From contig NZ_QWEV01000005.1 of NCBI RefSeq assembly GCF_003858395.1, forward strand, positions 3,596,001 through 3,660,000: a stretch of DNA of 64,000 nt, in the 5' to 3' direction. Of the stretch, positions 42,027-50,538 are shown piece by piece. The DNA is from Acidipila sp. EB88. GTDB taxonomy: Bacteria > Acidobacteriota > Terriglobia > Terriglobales > Acidobacteriaceae. Both the position numbers and the translations under genes were made by a program. Position 1 is the first letter of the stretch, and the number at the start of each line of letters is the position of its first letter. Below the pieces are notes generated by a model. That model had not been told where the DNA came from. It was given only the letters and a program-made list of their open reading frames with translations, and made no database searches.

Positions 42027-42806
42027 ATGTCGTTAGCAAGCACTGAGCCTTTGATACTCAAGAGCCGCCCACTGCAGGGGAGGCGGGTCCTGGTAACCGG
42101 GGCTGCCAAGCGGATCGGTGCGGGCATCGCCCGGTGCCTGGCCGAAGCCGGCGCGGACATTGCCATCACCTACCATCACTCCCGCGCCGACGCCGAGCAG
42201 CTGGCCGAGCAGCTCGAAAGCCTGGGCGTGCGGACGGCCGCGATTGCGTGCGATCTGCACGAGCCTGCACAGATCACCGCGGCGGTCGCTGGTGCAGCGC
42301 GGGCGCTTGCCGGCTCCGGGCAGGAGCGGCTTGACCTGCTGGTCAACAATGCCGGAGCCTTCGAAACCGCGGACCTTGAGCACGTATCCGTGGCGCAGTG
42401 GGATGCCATGTTCCAGACCAACACCCGGGCACCGCTGCTGGTGGCACAGGCGGCGCTTCCTTTCCTGCGCGTGGAGGGCGGCCGCATCCTCAACATCGGC
42501 TCGCTGGGCGGGCTCCATCCGTGGGCGACACACGGGCACTACTGCGCGTCCAAGGCTGCGCTGCACATGTTGACGCAAACCATGGCCAAGGCCTGGGCCC
42601 CGGAGGTCGCAGTGAACTGCGTGGCGCCGGGCATGATCGTGACGGGTGCGGAGGCGGAGGAAGGCTATGCACACTTCCTGCAGAAGACGCCGATGCAGCG
42701 TAATGGGCGGGTCGGGGATGTGGCGGAGGTCGTGCTCTACCTGGCCTCGGCAACCATGTTCCTGACCGGGCAGATTATTGCCGTGGATGGTGGGCTGGGG
42801 CTTTAG
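42027..42806 (+). CDS. Short-chain dehydrogenase/reductase (pteridine-reductase-like)
   Basis: NAD(P)-dependent SDR of 259 residues. The cofactor motif is TGAAKRIG, a variant seen in pteridine reductases and FolM rather than the TGASRGIG of FabG. NNAG, the catalytic Ser (NIGSLGG) and YxxxK (YCASKAALHM) are all present, as is VNCVAPGMI. A TAAGAT -10 box (42015-42020) lies six bases before the ATG with no SD, again leaderless geometry. Substrate could be a dihydropteridine or a small ketone. Confidence 0.9.
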   Translation: MSLASTEPLILKSRPLQGRRVLVTGAAKRIGAGIARCLAEAGADIAITYHHSRADAEQLAEQLESLGVRTAAIACDLHEPAQITAAVAGAARALAGSGQERLDLLVNNAGAFETADLEHVSVAQWDAMFQTNTRAPLLVAQAALPFLRVEGGRILNIGSLGGLHPWATHGHYCASKAALHMLTQTMAKAWAPEVAVNCVAPGMIVTGAEAEEGYAHFLQKTPMQRNGRVGDVAEVVLYLASATMFLTGQIIAVDGGLGL

Positions 42807-42811
42807 GGAGC

Positions 42812-42840
42812 GGGCGGCTGCGGGGTGACCGCAGCCGCCC
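42812..42840. terminator. Strong GC hairpin between convergent genes
   Basis: GGGCGGCTGCGG (42812-42823) pairs perfectly with 42829-42840 around a five-base loop. It lies between the SDR and the PHP phosphatase stops and could end transcription from both sides, though T tracts are short. Confidence 0.7.
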
Positions 42841-42850
42841 TTGGGCTGGC

Positions 42851-43654
42851 TCAGCCGAACAGCCGCTTCAGGAAGCTGTTTTTGCGGAACGTGACAAGCT
42901 GGCCCTGGCTGGCGTCGGGATCGAGGTCAAGCGCTTCGGGCTGCTCGGGCCAGTCCTCGCTGCGGAACACCGCCATGGGGTTGTGGATGCAGAGCCGCTC
43001 GGCAGTGGACTGCCCGTAGTGCTTGCGCAGAAACTCGAATCCCTGGCTCATGATCGGCGCGCGCGACTCGACGTTGTGCGCATCGGTGGCGAGAAAGTGA
43101 ACCCAGTTGCGCTTGAGCATCTTCTCAGCCGTTGCCTGCGCGGTGCGTCCGAACCGGCCCGAAAGGCTGGAGGCGGTGACCTGGACCAGGGCGCCGTCGC
43201 GGATCCAGGCTGCCAGTTTCTCGGGGTGGCGCTGCAGAACGGGGTTGCGCTCGGGGTGGGTGATGATGGGGCGCTGCTTCACCATGGTCAGCTCATACAG
43301 GCTGTCGGTTGCCGTCTCCGAGATGTGGGAGTCGGCAAACTCGACCAGCACATACTTGCCGCCGTTGATGCTGTACCGGCCGACGTTGTCGAGCGCGTCT
43401 TGGATGTTGTCGTAGGACATGTGAAAGTCGCAGCCGAGCCCCAGCGTTACCTTGCCGTTGATGCGCGCGCGAAGCTCGTTCAGCAGGGCTTCGTTGCGCT
43501 CGCGGCTATAGGTGAAGCGGTCATTGGCATGCGGGGTGCAAACGATGTGAGTGATGCCGTCGCTTGCCGCCATCTCGGCCATCTTCACCGAGGTTTCCAT
43601 GTTGGGGGAGCCGTCGTCCAAGCCTGGCAATAAGTGGTGATGGATATCGATCAT
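42851..43654 (-). CDS. CpsB/YwqE-type PHP-domain tyrosine phosphatase
   Basis: Metal-dependent phosphatase of 267 residues, PHP fold. It opens with MIDIHHHLLPGLDDGSPNME (metal ligands HHH), then CTPHAND, LGCDFHMSYDN, PIITHPERNP and FLATDAHN, all metal-site motifs of CpsB/CapC/YwqE. These enzymes dephosphorylate tyrosine kinases that control capsule or exopolysaccharide export. It is nine bases downstream of purQ on the same strand, with GAGGAC as SD. A partner kinase is not in the window; an EPS priming transferase lies at 59130. Confidence 0.9.
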   Translation of the reverse strand: MIDIHHHLLPGLDDGSPNMETSVKMAEMAASDGITHIVCTPHANDRFTYSRERNEALLNELRARINGKVTLGLGCDFHMSYDNIQDALDNVGRYSINGGKYVLVEFADSHISETATDSLYELTMVKQRPIITHPERNPVLQRHPEKLAAWIRDGALVQVTASSLSGRFGRTAQATAEKMLKRNWVHFLATDAHNVESRAPIMSQGFEFLRKHYGQSTAERLCIHNPMAVFRSEDWPEQPEALDLDPDASQGQLVTFRKNSFLKRLFG

Positions 43655-43663
43655 GCGTCCTCG

Positions 43664-44374
43664 CTACCTCGCGACAGAGTGCGATCCTTCCAGGGCGTTT
43701 ACCAGGGAGCGGAAGATACCGAAGCCATCCGCGGAACCCAGCAGGGCTTCGCTGGAGCGGTCCGGATGCGGCATCATTCCGAGCACATTGCGACCTGCGT
43801 TTAAAACTCCAGCGATGTTATCAAGGGATCCGTTGGGATTGCTTGAAGAATCGAACTCGCCGGCTGCATTGCAGTAGCGGAAGGCTACGCGGTTCTCGGT
43901 GTGCAGCTCCTGCAGCGTCGCCTCGTCACAGAAGTAGTTGCCTTCCATGTGGCCGACCGGGATCTGCAGAACCTCGCCCTTCGTGAGCTGGTTGGTGAAC
44001 AGGGTGTCGGTGGTTTCGACCCGCAGGTGCACCTGCCGGCAGACATACTTCAGGCCCGCATTGCGCAGCAGGGCGCCAGGCAGGAGCCCACTCTCGCACA
44101 GGATCTGAAAACCGTTGCAGATGCCCAGCACGGGGCCGCCCGCCTCGGCAAAGCGCTTGACGGACTGCATCACGGGAGAAAAGCGCGCGATGGCGCCGGT
44201 GCGCAGGTAATCTCCATAGGCAAAGCCACCCGGGACCAGAATGGCGTCCGCGCCTGCGAGGGAAGGGGAGTCGTGCCAGAGCATCTCCACCGGTTGTGCG
44301 GCAATGGCGGAGAGCACATGCGCTGTGTCCTGGTCGCAGTTGGAGCCGGGAAAGACAAGAACGCCGAACTTCAT
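43664..44374 (-). CDS. purQ: Phosphoribosylformylglycinamidine synthase subunit PurQ
   Basis: Glutaminase subunit of FGAM synthase in purine synthesis, 236 residues. The nucleophile elbow is GICNGFQIL (Cys), and the His/Glu pair is in [27 protein letters not shown] is the classical N-terminus, so the second ATG (44374) is preferred over 44380. Small PurQ works with PurL and PurS, which are not in this window. cpsB-type gene follows closely, an unusual partner. Confidence 0.95.
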   Translation of the reverse strand: MKFGVLVFPGSNCDQDTAHVLSAIAAQPVEMLWHDSPSLAGADAILVPGGFAYGDYLRTGAIARFSPVMQSVKRFAEAGGPVLGICNGFQILCESGLLPGALLRNAGLKYVCRQVHLRVETTDTLFTNQLTKGEVLQIPVGHMEGNYFCDEATLQELHTENRVAFRYCNAAGEFDSSSNPNGSLDNIAGVLNAGRNVLGMMPHPDRSSEALLGSADGFGIFRSLVNALEGSHSVAR

Positions 44375-44489
44375 GGCCATAGCCTAGCAGCTTTTCCCGG
44401 CTGCCAAGCTCGCGGGGCGGCAACCGGTGCCATCCTTCCGGCGGAATTTGCCTTCCTAGTAGCCGACGCCTCACCCTGGAACCGCTCCT

Positions 44490-45008
44490 ATGGCAGATCT
44501 TGGCAACCCACCTGATCGATCGCGTTCGTCGCTGCAGCCCGGGCCGAGCGTTGCACCACCCGGCAACCCGGTGCGTAAAGCCGGGCATGCGCTGGCTCAG
44601 TGGTGGCGGGCTGCCACGCTGGAAGCGCTGTGTGTCGGCATCCTCTGGGGGATCGGACTGCTGCTGCTGCACGTGCCACTGGCACCGATGTGGGCGCTGC
44701 TGGCTGCCTTTGTTTCCTTTATTCCTCACTTCGGCGGAGTGATCAGCCTGATTGGGCCGGTGCTGGCTATCTGCTTCTCAGGGCATGACATGTACCGCCT
44801 GGGCTTGTTGCTCGGGCTCTACGGGGTCATCGTGATCCTGGACCAACTGGTGCTCCAGCCATACCTGCTGCACCGCACCACGCGCGTGCCGGTGTGGGCG
44901 TCGCTGCTGGTGCCTATCGCGCTGGGCATCGTGATCCCGTTCTGGGGTGTGCTGCTCGCGCCGCCGCTGCTGGCTGTTTTTTATGCATTTCGCAAGCCCG
45001 CTGCCTGA
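44490..45008 (+). CDS. Half-length AI-2E/PerM-like membrane protein
   Basis: A 172-residue membrane protein that resembles only the C-terminal half of AI-2E family transporters (usually about 350 residues). It has a polar N-terminus and about four helices: EALCVGILWGIGLLLLHVPL, AFVSFIPHFGGVISLIGPVL, GLLLGLYGVIVILDQLVLQP and SLLVPIALGIVIPFWGVLLA. The FIPHFGG and LQPYLL motifs are family hallmarks. It is intact, starts and stops cleanly and has no upstream fragment, so it is either a true short form or an old truncation. No SD seen. Confidence 0.78.
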   Translation: MADLGNPPDRSRSSLQPGPSVAPPGNPVRKAGHALAQWWRAATLEALCVGILWGIGLLLLHVPLAPMWALLAAFVSFIPHFGGVISLIGPVLAICFSGHDMYRLGLLLGLYGVIVILDQLVLQPYLLHRTTRVPVWASLLVPIALGIVIPFWGVLLAPPLLAVFYAFRKPAA

Positions 45009-45071
45009 ACAGCCGGGATATGACGGGCGGCCCTTTGCAGCGCCCGCGCGGTGAGGCGCATCTTGTAACGC

Positions 45072-46112
45072 ATGGAATATAGACAGCTCGGCTACTCCGG
45101 CCTCAAGGTACCGGTCCTCGCCCTTGGCGTTGCTACGTTTGGCGGCGCGACAGAATTTTTCAAGACATGGGGCTCCACACAGGTTGAGGAAGCACGCAGG
45201 CTTGTGGACATCTGCCTGGAAGAGGGTGCCAACCTTTTCGATACGGCTAATGTGTACTCCAGGGGTGCCGCCGAAGAGATTCTCGGGAAAGCCATGGAAG
45301 GGCGACGCCACGAGGTGTTGCTTTCGACTAAGGCCACGTTCCCGATGGGTGACGGCCCGAACGATCTTGGCTCATCCAGGCACCACCTGATTGAGCAGTG
45401 CCACGCCAGCCTCCGGCGCCTGGGTACGGATTACATCGACATTTACCACATGCATGGTTTCGACGCGGCCACGCCCGTCGAAGAGACGCTGGAGACCTTG
45501 GACACGCTGGTGAAGCAGGGGAAGATTCGCTACATCGCCGCGTCCAACTTCTCCGGATGGCACCTGATGAAGTCGCTTGCCGCGAGTGAAAAGCACTCCT
45601 GGCAGCGCTACGTCGCGCATCAGGTTTCGTACTCGCTTGTGACGCGCGACTACGAATGGGAACTGCTACCGCTGGGGCTGGACCAGAAAGTCGGCGCACT
45701 GGTGTGGAGCCCGCTGGGATGGGGACGCCTGACTGGCAGGATCCGTCGCGATCAACCGATTCCTCCGGATTCGCGCCTGGGCAAGGGCGGCGAGGTGGGC
45801 GGCCCCATGGTCGATAACGAGTACCTGTACAAGGTGGTGGAGGTGCTGGACGAGGTGGCGGCCGAGACCGGCAAGTCCGTCGCACAGATCTCGCTGAACT
45901 GGTTGATTTCGCGGCCTACCGTGTCGAGCATCATCTTCGGCGCCCGCAATGAGGAGCAGCTTCGCTCGAACTTCGGCGCGCTGGGCTGGTCGCTGACCCC
46001 GGAGCAGATCGCGCGGTTGGACGCCGCCAGTGAGCTTCCGGTGCCTTACCCCTACTGGCACCAGGCGCAATTTCCAGCGCTGGCTTCGCGCCCGAAACTC
46101 GGTTCAAAGTAG
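45072..46112 (+). CDS. Aldo/keto reductase
   Basis: NADPH-dependent TIM-barrel oxidoreductase of 346 residues. The catalytic tetrad is visible: Asp and Tyr in LFDTANVYSRGAAEE, Lys in LLSTKAT and His in YHMHGFD. It starts with the typical MEYRQLGYSGLKVPVLALG, and the cofactor-binding WSPLGWGRLTGRI and FGARNEEQLRSN follow. It belongs to the YajO/YghZ-like group. It follows the AI-2E-like gene by 63 bases. Confidence 0.93.
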   Translation: MEYRQLGYSGLKVPVLALGVATFGGATEFFKTWGSTQVEEARRLVDICLEEGANLFDTANVYSRGAAEEILGKAMEGRRHEVLLSTKATFPMGDGPNDLGSSRHHLIEQCHASLRRLGTDYIDIYHMHGFDAATPVEETLETLDTLVKQGKIRYIAASNFSGWHLMKSLAASEKHSWQRYVAHQVSYSLVTRDYEWELLPLGLDQKVGALVWSPLGWGRLTGRIRRDQPIPPDSRLGKGGEVGGPMVDNEYLYKVVEVLDEVAAETGKSVAQISLNWLISRPTVSSIIFGARNEEQLRSNFGALGWSLTPEQIARLDAASELPVPYPYWHQAQFPALASRPKLGSK

Positions 46113-46200
46113 GTTCGCTGCTTGCCGTGTCGGCCAAGAGAACGTCTCGTTTCTCCGGCCGCGCGGCGCACGCCGGCAGCATCGCCAAGCGCTTGGCGGC

Positions 46201-46209
46201 TGGTATACT
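46201..46209 (+). promoter_or_regulatory. Extended -10 promoter of yebC
   Basis: TGGTATACT at 46201-46209 is an extended -10 element (TGn plus TATACT). It gives a leader of about 75 bases with a GAGGG Shine-Dalgarno sequence near the ATG at 46291. No clear -35 box is needed for this promoter type. Confidence 0.6.
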
Positions 46210-46290
46210 GAGCCGTTGCGGAAGGTTGCGTGGCGCGACCGCGCAGCCTGCACCGCCCGACTGTATCTCCAGAAAAGATGAGGGTTTTCC

Positions 46291-47037
46291 ATGTCCGGCC
46301 ATTCCAAATGGGCGACTATCAAGCACAAGAAGGGCGCACTCGACGCCAAGCGCGGGAAAGCATTCACCCGTTTGATCAAGGAAGTCACCATGGCGGCGCG
46401 CCAGGGCGGCGGGGACCCGGACGGTAATCCACGACTGCGCACCGCAATTCTCGCGGCCAAGGCCGAGAACATGCCGGCCGACAACATCAAGCGCGCCATC
46501 CAGCGCGGCACCGGCGAAATCCCCGGCCTGACGTATGAAGAGATCTCGTTCGAAGGCTATGGCCCGGGTGGCGTGGCCTTGATCGTCGATTGCACCACGG
46601 ACAACCGCAACCGCGCGGTCAGCGAAATCCGCCACACCCTTTCAAAGAACGGTGGCAACCTGGGCGAACCAAACTCTGTCCGCTTCATGTTCTCGAAGAA
46701 GGGGCTGATTGTTGTCGACAAGGCTGCGGCTGACGAAGAAAAGCTGATGGCGCTGGCGCTTGATGCCGGGGCCGACGACATGTCGGACGAGGGAGATAGC
46801 TGGGAGATCACGACCGACCCGTCTGTGTACGAGACGGTGGCACAGGCGGTGCGCGACGCCAAGATCGAAACGCTTGCCTCGGAGATCACCATGGTGGCTT
46901 CCACCTACACCAAGCTGGAAGGTGCGCCGGCAGCACAGATGATGCGCCTGCTAGAAGCACTGGAAGACCACGACGACGTGCAGAACGTGTACTCGAACTT
47001 CGACATGGACGAGGAACTCGAGGAAGCAGCGCGCTAG
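46291..47037 (+). CDS. yebC: YebC/PmpR-family transcriptional regulator
   Basis: Cytosolic DNA-binding/translation-associated protein of 248 residues, broadly conserved. It opens with [20 protein letters not shown] and shows [17 protein letters not shown] and [10 protein letters not shown]-like [15 protein letters not shown], all family hallmarks. The C-terminal acidic end is [27 protein letters not shown]. In many genomes it precedes ruvC; here it stands alone. Confidence 0.96.
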   Translation: MSGHSKWATIKHKKGALDAKRGKAFTRLIKEVTMAARQGGGDPDGNPRLRTAILAAKAENMPADNIKRAIQRGTGEIPGLTYEEISFEGYGPGGVALIVDCTTDNRNRAVSEIRHTLSKNGGNLGEPNSVRFMFSKKGLIVVDKAAADEEKLMALALDAGADDMSDEGDSWEITTDPSVYETVAQAVRDAKIETLASEITMVASTYTKLEGAPAAQMMRLLEALEDHDDVQNVYSNFDMDEELEEAAR

Positions 47038-47281
47038 CCCGCTTGTGTTAAGGGTGGGCAATGACATCGCCTGAGTGGTAGCCGTTCGGGTGTGATTCTG
47101 CCCCGGGTGGCTACTCTCAGGCCGATCGTCCGGCCTAGAGGCTCGCTCACCCTGCTCGTGAAAACGCCGGTCAATGCCAAGGCTGCCCGGTGCCCTGCGG
47201 CTAGGGTGGCTGCCTGTTAGGTATCGCTGCAAAGCTGGATAACCTAAACCTCCAAGCTCGTGTTTGTTCTTTCTGGAGATC
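47038..47281. other. Structured intergenic region after yebC
   Basis: A 244-base gap with two adjacent strong hairpins. GCCTGAG (47069-47075) and GTAGCC (47078-47083) pair with GGCTAC (47109-47114) and CTCAGGC (47116-47122), around an inner CGGG/CCCG pairing. AGGCCG/CGGCCT (47119-47124 with 47131-47136) forms a second stem that overlaps the first. No gene or tRNA was recognised. It may be a terminator or a small RNA. Confidence 0.5.
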
Positions 47282-47995
47282 ATGAAACAACTATCTGCTG
47301 CACTTTTCTGCTTGCTGGTTCCTGGCATCGCAGCCGCCCAGGGATCCGGCACACCCGCTCCGGCCAACCATGCTCCTGCTTCGGCTGCCCTAGCGACCGA
47401 TCCATGGGAATATGGCGTCTTCTTCGGAGGCGGCTTCGGTGTGGGCGACCGCTCGGACTTCTCCTTTACCAATGCCGGTGTGCGCGTGGGCAAGGTGTTG
47501 ACCAATCAGTATCTGCCTGGTTTTCTGCGGGGGCAGTTCGAATATGCTGCCGACTTTATGCCGTACTGGCAGTCGTTTACGCCCGCACCCAGTGTGCGCG
47601 CAACCACCTACACGTTCGACGGGCAGACCGGCTCCGTGCCGTTGCCATACGGGGGCGGCACCTTCACCGGGCTCAGCATCACGCCGATCATCCTGCGCTG
47701 GGACTTGAAACCCACGAAGCGCATCGCTCCATATTTGCAGGGTGCGGGCGGACTGATCTGGACGAACCACAAGTATCCGCCAGACGTGCTGGTGCCGGAA
47801 GGTACCTCGGGCGGCACAAGCGTGTGGAACTTCACGCCGCAGTTCGGCGTGGGGCTGCACTACTTTGTTCGGGACAGGCAGGCAATTGATCTGCAGGCTT
47901 CGGCGGTGCATATTTCCAGTGCGAGCCTGGGCGACCGCAACCCGGGCGTGAATGCGAGTGTGCAGTTTCAGATCGGCTACTCCTGGTGGAAGTAG
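47282..47995 (+). CDS. PagL-like acyloxyacyl hydrolase / lipid A 3-O-deacylase
   Basis: Outer-membrane beta-barrel protein of 237 residues. The signal peptide is MKQLSAALFCLLVPGIAAA. Alternating aromatic strands follow (WEYGVFFGGGFGVGDRSDFS, GLHYFVRDRQAIDLQASAVH) and the chain ends in a C-terminal aromatic (YSWWK). The segment AVHISSASLGDRNPGVNA matches the PagL active-site region with an H-x-S pair and NPGxN. PagL trims a 3-O acyl chain from lipid A. Start at 47282 with GGAGA upstream. The activity is inferred from the motif. Confidence 0.78.
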   Translation: MKQLSAALFCLLVPGIAAAQGSGTPAPANHAPASAALATDPWEYGVFFGGGFGVGDRSDFSFTNAGVRVGKVLTNQYLPGFLRGQFEYAADFMPYWQSFTPAPSVRATTYTFDGQTGSVPLPYGGGTFTGLSITPIILRWDLKPTKRIAPYLQGAGGLIWTNHKYPPDVLVPEGTSGGTSVWNFTPQFGVGLHYFVRDRQAIDLQASAVHISSASLGDRNPGVNASVQFQIGYSWWK

Positions 47996-48144
47996 CGGGC
48001 TGGTAACAGCGTGTGCTGCGGGGCAGCGTCGGTAGCTGTTGCCCGGCTCCCCAGCCGCGGCTGCCGGCAGGGCGGCGCGGGGTAGAGCAGGGCACTCCTT
48101 GGAAGCTGTGGCAAGAGGCTCGTGCGGCAAGACAGGGAGGCCAC

Positions 48145-49146
48145 ATGATTGAACCGTCGGCAGCACAGCCGCATGCACCCGGTGCAAGCGACGCAAACTG
48201 GGTGGCCTCCGTCCCCAACTTCGCGGAAGGCCGGGATCGCCTGGTGGTGCACGCGATCCTGGCCGCGATGCAACTGCCCGGGGTGCTCCTGCTGGACTAC
48301 CTGCTGGATGCGGGTCGCAACCGTTCCGTGATCACGATCGCCGGGCCGTCCACGGCCGTGTGGGAAGCAGTGGTGCGGGCCGCGGGCGTGGCGACCGACC
48401 GCATCGACCTGACACGGCAGGTGGGGTCCCATCCGCGCATCGGTGCAACCGACGTGATCCCGTTTGTTCCCGTTGGCGCAGTCGCCCTGCTGCCGTGCGT
48501 CCTGTTGGCCAGGGAAGCCGCGGCTGCGCTGTGGCAGCGCTACCATGTGCCGGCGTACCTGTACGAGGCCGCGGCCAGCCGTCCCGACCGCGTGTTGCTC
48601 GAGGACGTGCGCCGGGGGCAGTTTGAAGGGCTGCGCGAGGCTGTTCTGCGCGACCCGGGGCGTCGTCCGGATGTGGGTGGGCCTGGGCTGCATCCGTCTG
48701 CCGGGGCCACCGCGGTGGGTGCCAGGCGCGCCCTGATCGAGTACAACATCGCGCTCGACACGGCCGATCTTGCCCCCGCGCGCGCCATCGCGAAAGCGGT
48801 ACGCGGACAGAGCAGCGGCCTCGGCGTCAGGGCGCTTGCCCTGCTCTCTGAAGGCCGGGCGCAGGTCACCCTTGGCATCCCCGACCACCGGCAAAGCAGC
48901 GTCGGCGTGGTGCATGCAGCGGTTGAAGAAGCTGCCCGCAAGCACCGGACCTCCATCCTGTTCGGCGAGATCATCGGACTTCTGCCCGAGGCAGCCTATG
49001 AGGAGTCGAGCGCGTGGGTGGCCGGGCTTCGTGGTTTTCGGGCGGAGGAACACATCCTGGAGCGGCGTTTGAAGAATCCTCTGGCGTGGCCTGCGACGTT
49101 GCTAGAACGGGACGCCCCGTTACCCCCGGAAACGCGGCACCCATGA
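48145..49146 (+). CDS. ftcD: Glutamate formimidoyltransferase (FtcD-type)
   Basis: Folate-dependent transferase of histidine degradation (formiminoglutamate plus THF), 333 residues, the single-domain form without cyclodeaminase. Key parts are WVASVPNFAEGRDRLVV, GSHPRIGATDVIPFVP, GPGLHPSAGATAVGARRALI and EYNIALDT, all family signatures. GGAGG lies five bases before the ATG at 48145; the longer open frame upstream is not supported. No other hut gene is nearby. Confidence 0.92.
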   Translation: MIEPSAAQPHAPGASDANWVASVPNFAEGRDRLVVHAILAAMQLPGVLLLDYLLDAGRNRSVITIAGPSTAVWEAVVRAAGVATDRIDLTRQVGSHPRIGATDVIPFVPVGAVALLPCVLLAREAAAALWQRYHVPAYLYEAAASRPDRVLLEDVRRGQFEGLREAVLRDPGRRPDVGGPGLHPSAGATAVGARRALIEYNIALDTADLAPARAIAKAVRGQSSGLGVRALALLSEGRAQVTLGIPDHRQSSVGVVHAAVEEAARKHRTSILFGEIIGLLPEAAYEESSAWVAGLRGFRAEEHILERRLKNPLAWPATLLERDAPLPPETRHP

Positions 49147-49154
49147 AGTGTGGG

Positions 49155-49183
49155 TTGGAACGTCTAAGATAAGGATTTAGAAA
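49155..49183 (+). promoter_or_regulatory. Promoter candidate of 49223 gene
   Basis: TTGGAA (49155-49160) and TAGAAA (49178-49183) are separated by 17 bases; each matches four of six consensus positions. The predicted start of transcription is about 30 bases upstream of the ATG at 49223, which has its own GGAAG Shine-Dalgarno sequence. Confidence 0.5.
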
Positions 49184-49222
49184 TTCGGAGCGCGACGTCT
49201 CCGTTTGTCGAGGAAGCTGCTT

Positions 49223-50200
49223 ATGTTCTGTTTTGTTCGTTCCACCCGGTTGCGCACTTCGCTGGCGCTGGCATGCCTTGCTGCCGCGGTTGCCGCGATT
49301 CCACCCGCCCATGCAGCGCAGTTGAGCACGGATGCGCAGGGCGCCATTCCCAAGGATGTGCAGCAGCTGATCGTGGTGGATTACCGCGCCATGCAGAACT
49401 CGCAGGCGGCCATGGACCTGAAGGCGCGCGTGATGCCGCCGGAGCTGAAGGAGTTGGAAAAGGCGCTGGTGGCCTCCGGCATCGATGACAACCACGACGT
49501 CGAGGAGCTGGCGTTTGCGTCCTTCCACACGGACCCGAACAGTGATTCATCCAAGATCGTGGGCGTGGCCCAGGGCCAGTTCTCAGTCCCGGACATTCTG
49601 GCAGGCTTCCGCAAGCGCAAGGTCAAGGTACAGATGCTGCGCGCCAACAAGATGTATCCCATGGCCGGCAGTGGCATGCTGGTGTGCTTCGTAAACCCAA
49701 CAACGATGGTGTTTGGCTCATCGGACGCGATCAAGTACGCGCTGAACGCGCGGGATGGTTTTGCGCCGAGCATGCTGGCCAACCAGCCGCTGATGCAGCA
49801 GGTGAGCCTGGTGGACACGGAGCCGTTGTGGAGCGTGCTGGACGGCAAGGGCACGCAGCTGATGATGCGCAGCGTGATGGGACAGGCAGCGCAGCTGGCC
49901 GATTTCGAGTCGGTGCGCAAGCGGCTGATCAGCTCGCGGTACAGCATGAACTTCAACAATGGCGTGAAGTTCAACCTGGCCGTGGTCACACCGGACACGT
50001 TCACCGCAGCCACGATGTCGAGCATGATGAATGCGGGCGCGATGTACGAGAAGATGAGCGGCACGTCGACCGAGAAGCAGGCGATTGACGGTACCGACAT
50101 CTCGTCCAACGCGGGCACGCTGAACGTGAACTTCAACGCTTCGGACAGTGAGTTCGGCACGCTGCTGCACTCTTCACTGTTCCAAAGCGTGGTGCACTAG
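49223..50200 (+). CDS. Secreted protein of unknown function
   Basis: A 325-residue precursor with an Ala-rich signal peptide (SLALACLAAAVAAIPPAHAA). The mature part begins QLSTDAQGAIPKDVQQLIVV and has mixed alpha/beta character with several charged helices and Met-rich segments (MMRSVMGQAAQLADFESVRK, TMSSMMNAGAMYEKM). ATG at 49223 with GGAAG seven bases upstream. I recognise no family; similar-looking proteins with ADP/IPKD-type openings occur in Acidobacteriota. Probably periplasmic. Confidence 0.78.
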   Translation: MFCFVRSTRLRTSLALACLAAAVAAIPPAHAAQLSTDAQGAIPKDVQQLIVVDYRAMQNSQAAMDLKARVMPPELKELEKALVASGIDDNHDVEELAFASFHTDPNSDSSKIVGVAQGQFSVPDILAGFRKRKVKVQMLRANKMYPMAGSGMLVCFVNPTTMVFGSSDAIKYALNARDGFAPSMLANQPLMQQVSLVDTEPLWSVLDGKGTQLMMRSVMGQAAQLADFESVRKRLISSRYSMNFNNGVKFNLAVVTPDTFTAATMSSMMNAGAMYEKMSGTSTEKQAIDGTDISSNAGTLNVNFNASDSEFGTLLHSSLFQSVVH

Positions 50201-50304
50201 GGCGTATTCAGAAGGCTGTTTTTGAGCGAAAACAGGGTGTTTTCGGTGCGCATTTGGGTGCGCAGTGCAAAACACGATTTTATAAATATGCACTGATTTC
50301 GCGG

Positions 50305-50381
50305 TTGGTGCATAAGTATGCACCAAATAACGCGCCATTCGCATAATGCAATTTTTGTGACTGCATAATTATGCGTGTCAC
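50305..50381. repeat. Cluster of TGCATA palindromes
   Basis: TTGGTGCATA-AG-TATGCACCAA (50305-50326) is a perfect 10-bp inverted repeat. GCATAATTATGC (50363-50374) is a perfect 12-base palindrome flanked by GTGAC and GTCAC (50357-50381). Further half-sites occur at ATATGCAC (near 50286) and GCATAATGCA (50341-50350). Confidence 0.75.
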
Positions 50382-50481
50382 AGGATTTGTCGTTTGCGGC
50401 TAAGATGGCGCGTGCGCGGACGGCCCCGCTGTGCGCGGCTGTCCGCGTGTGTTTCGCGCGGCTTTGGTTGATGGTGAGATC

Positions 50482-50531
50482 GCGCTCGTAGGCGTGCGTC
50501 CGTAAGCGCGTTCGTGAGCGCATTCGTGCGG
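50482..50531. repeat. Degenerate 12-base tandem repeat
   Basis: Four units share the pattern GCG-Y-Y-CGT-R-R-GC: GCGCTCGTAGGC (50482), GCGTCCGTAAGC (50496), GCGTTCGTGAGC (50508) and the more diverged GCATTCGTGCGG (50520). They end eight bases before the stop codon of the receiver-PAS gene. Confidence 0.55.
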
Positions 50532-50538
50532 GCAAGGC

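Larger units (their letters stand above)
50201..50538. other. AT-rich convergent gap with dyads and tandem repeats
   Basis: This 338-base gap separates the 3' ends of two convergent genes. Its left 200 bases are clearly more AT-rich than anything nearby and carry several TGCATA-type dyads. The right end carries a degenerate 12-base tandem repeat. An antisense open frame here (50197-50535) has no SD and a composition unlike a protein. See the two repeat entries. Confidence 0.55.

Noticed and set aside
48013-48144. N-terminal extension of FtcD
   Set aside because: Composition unlike the family and no SD; ATG 48145 has GGAGG at ideal spacing.
50197-50535. 112-codon minus-strand frame in the dyad-rich gap
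   Set aside because: No SD, no fold-like pattern, and it runs across palindromes and tandem repeats that explain the sequence better.
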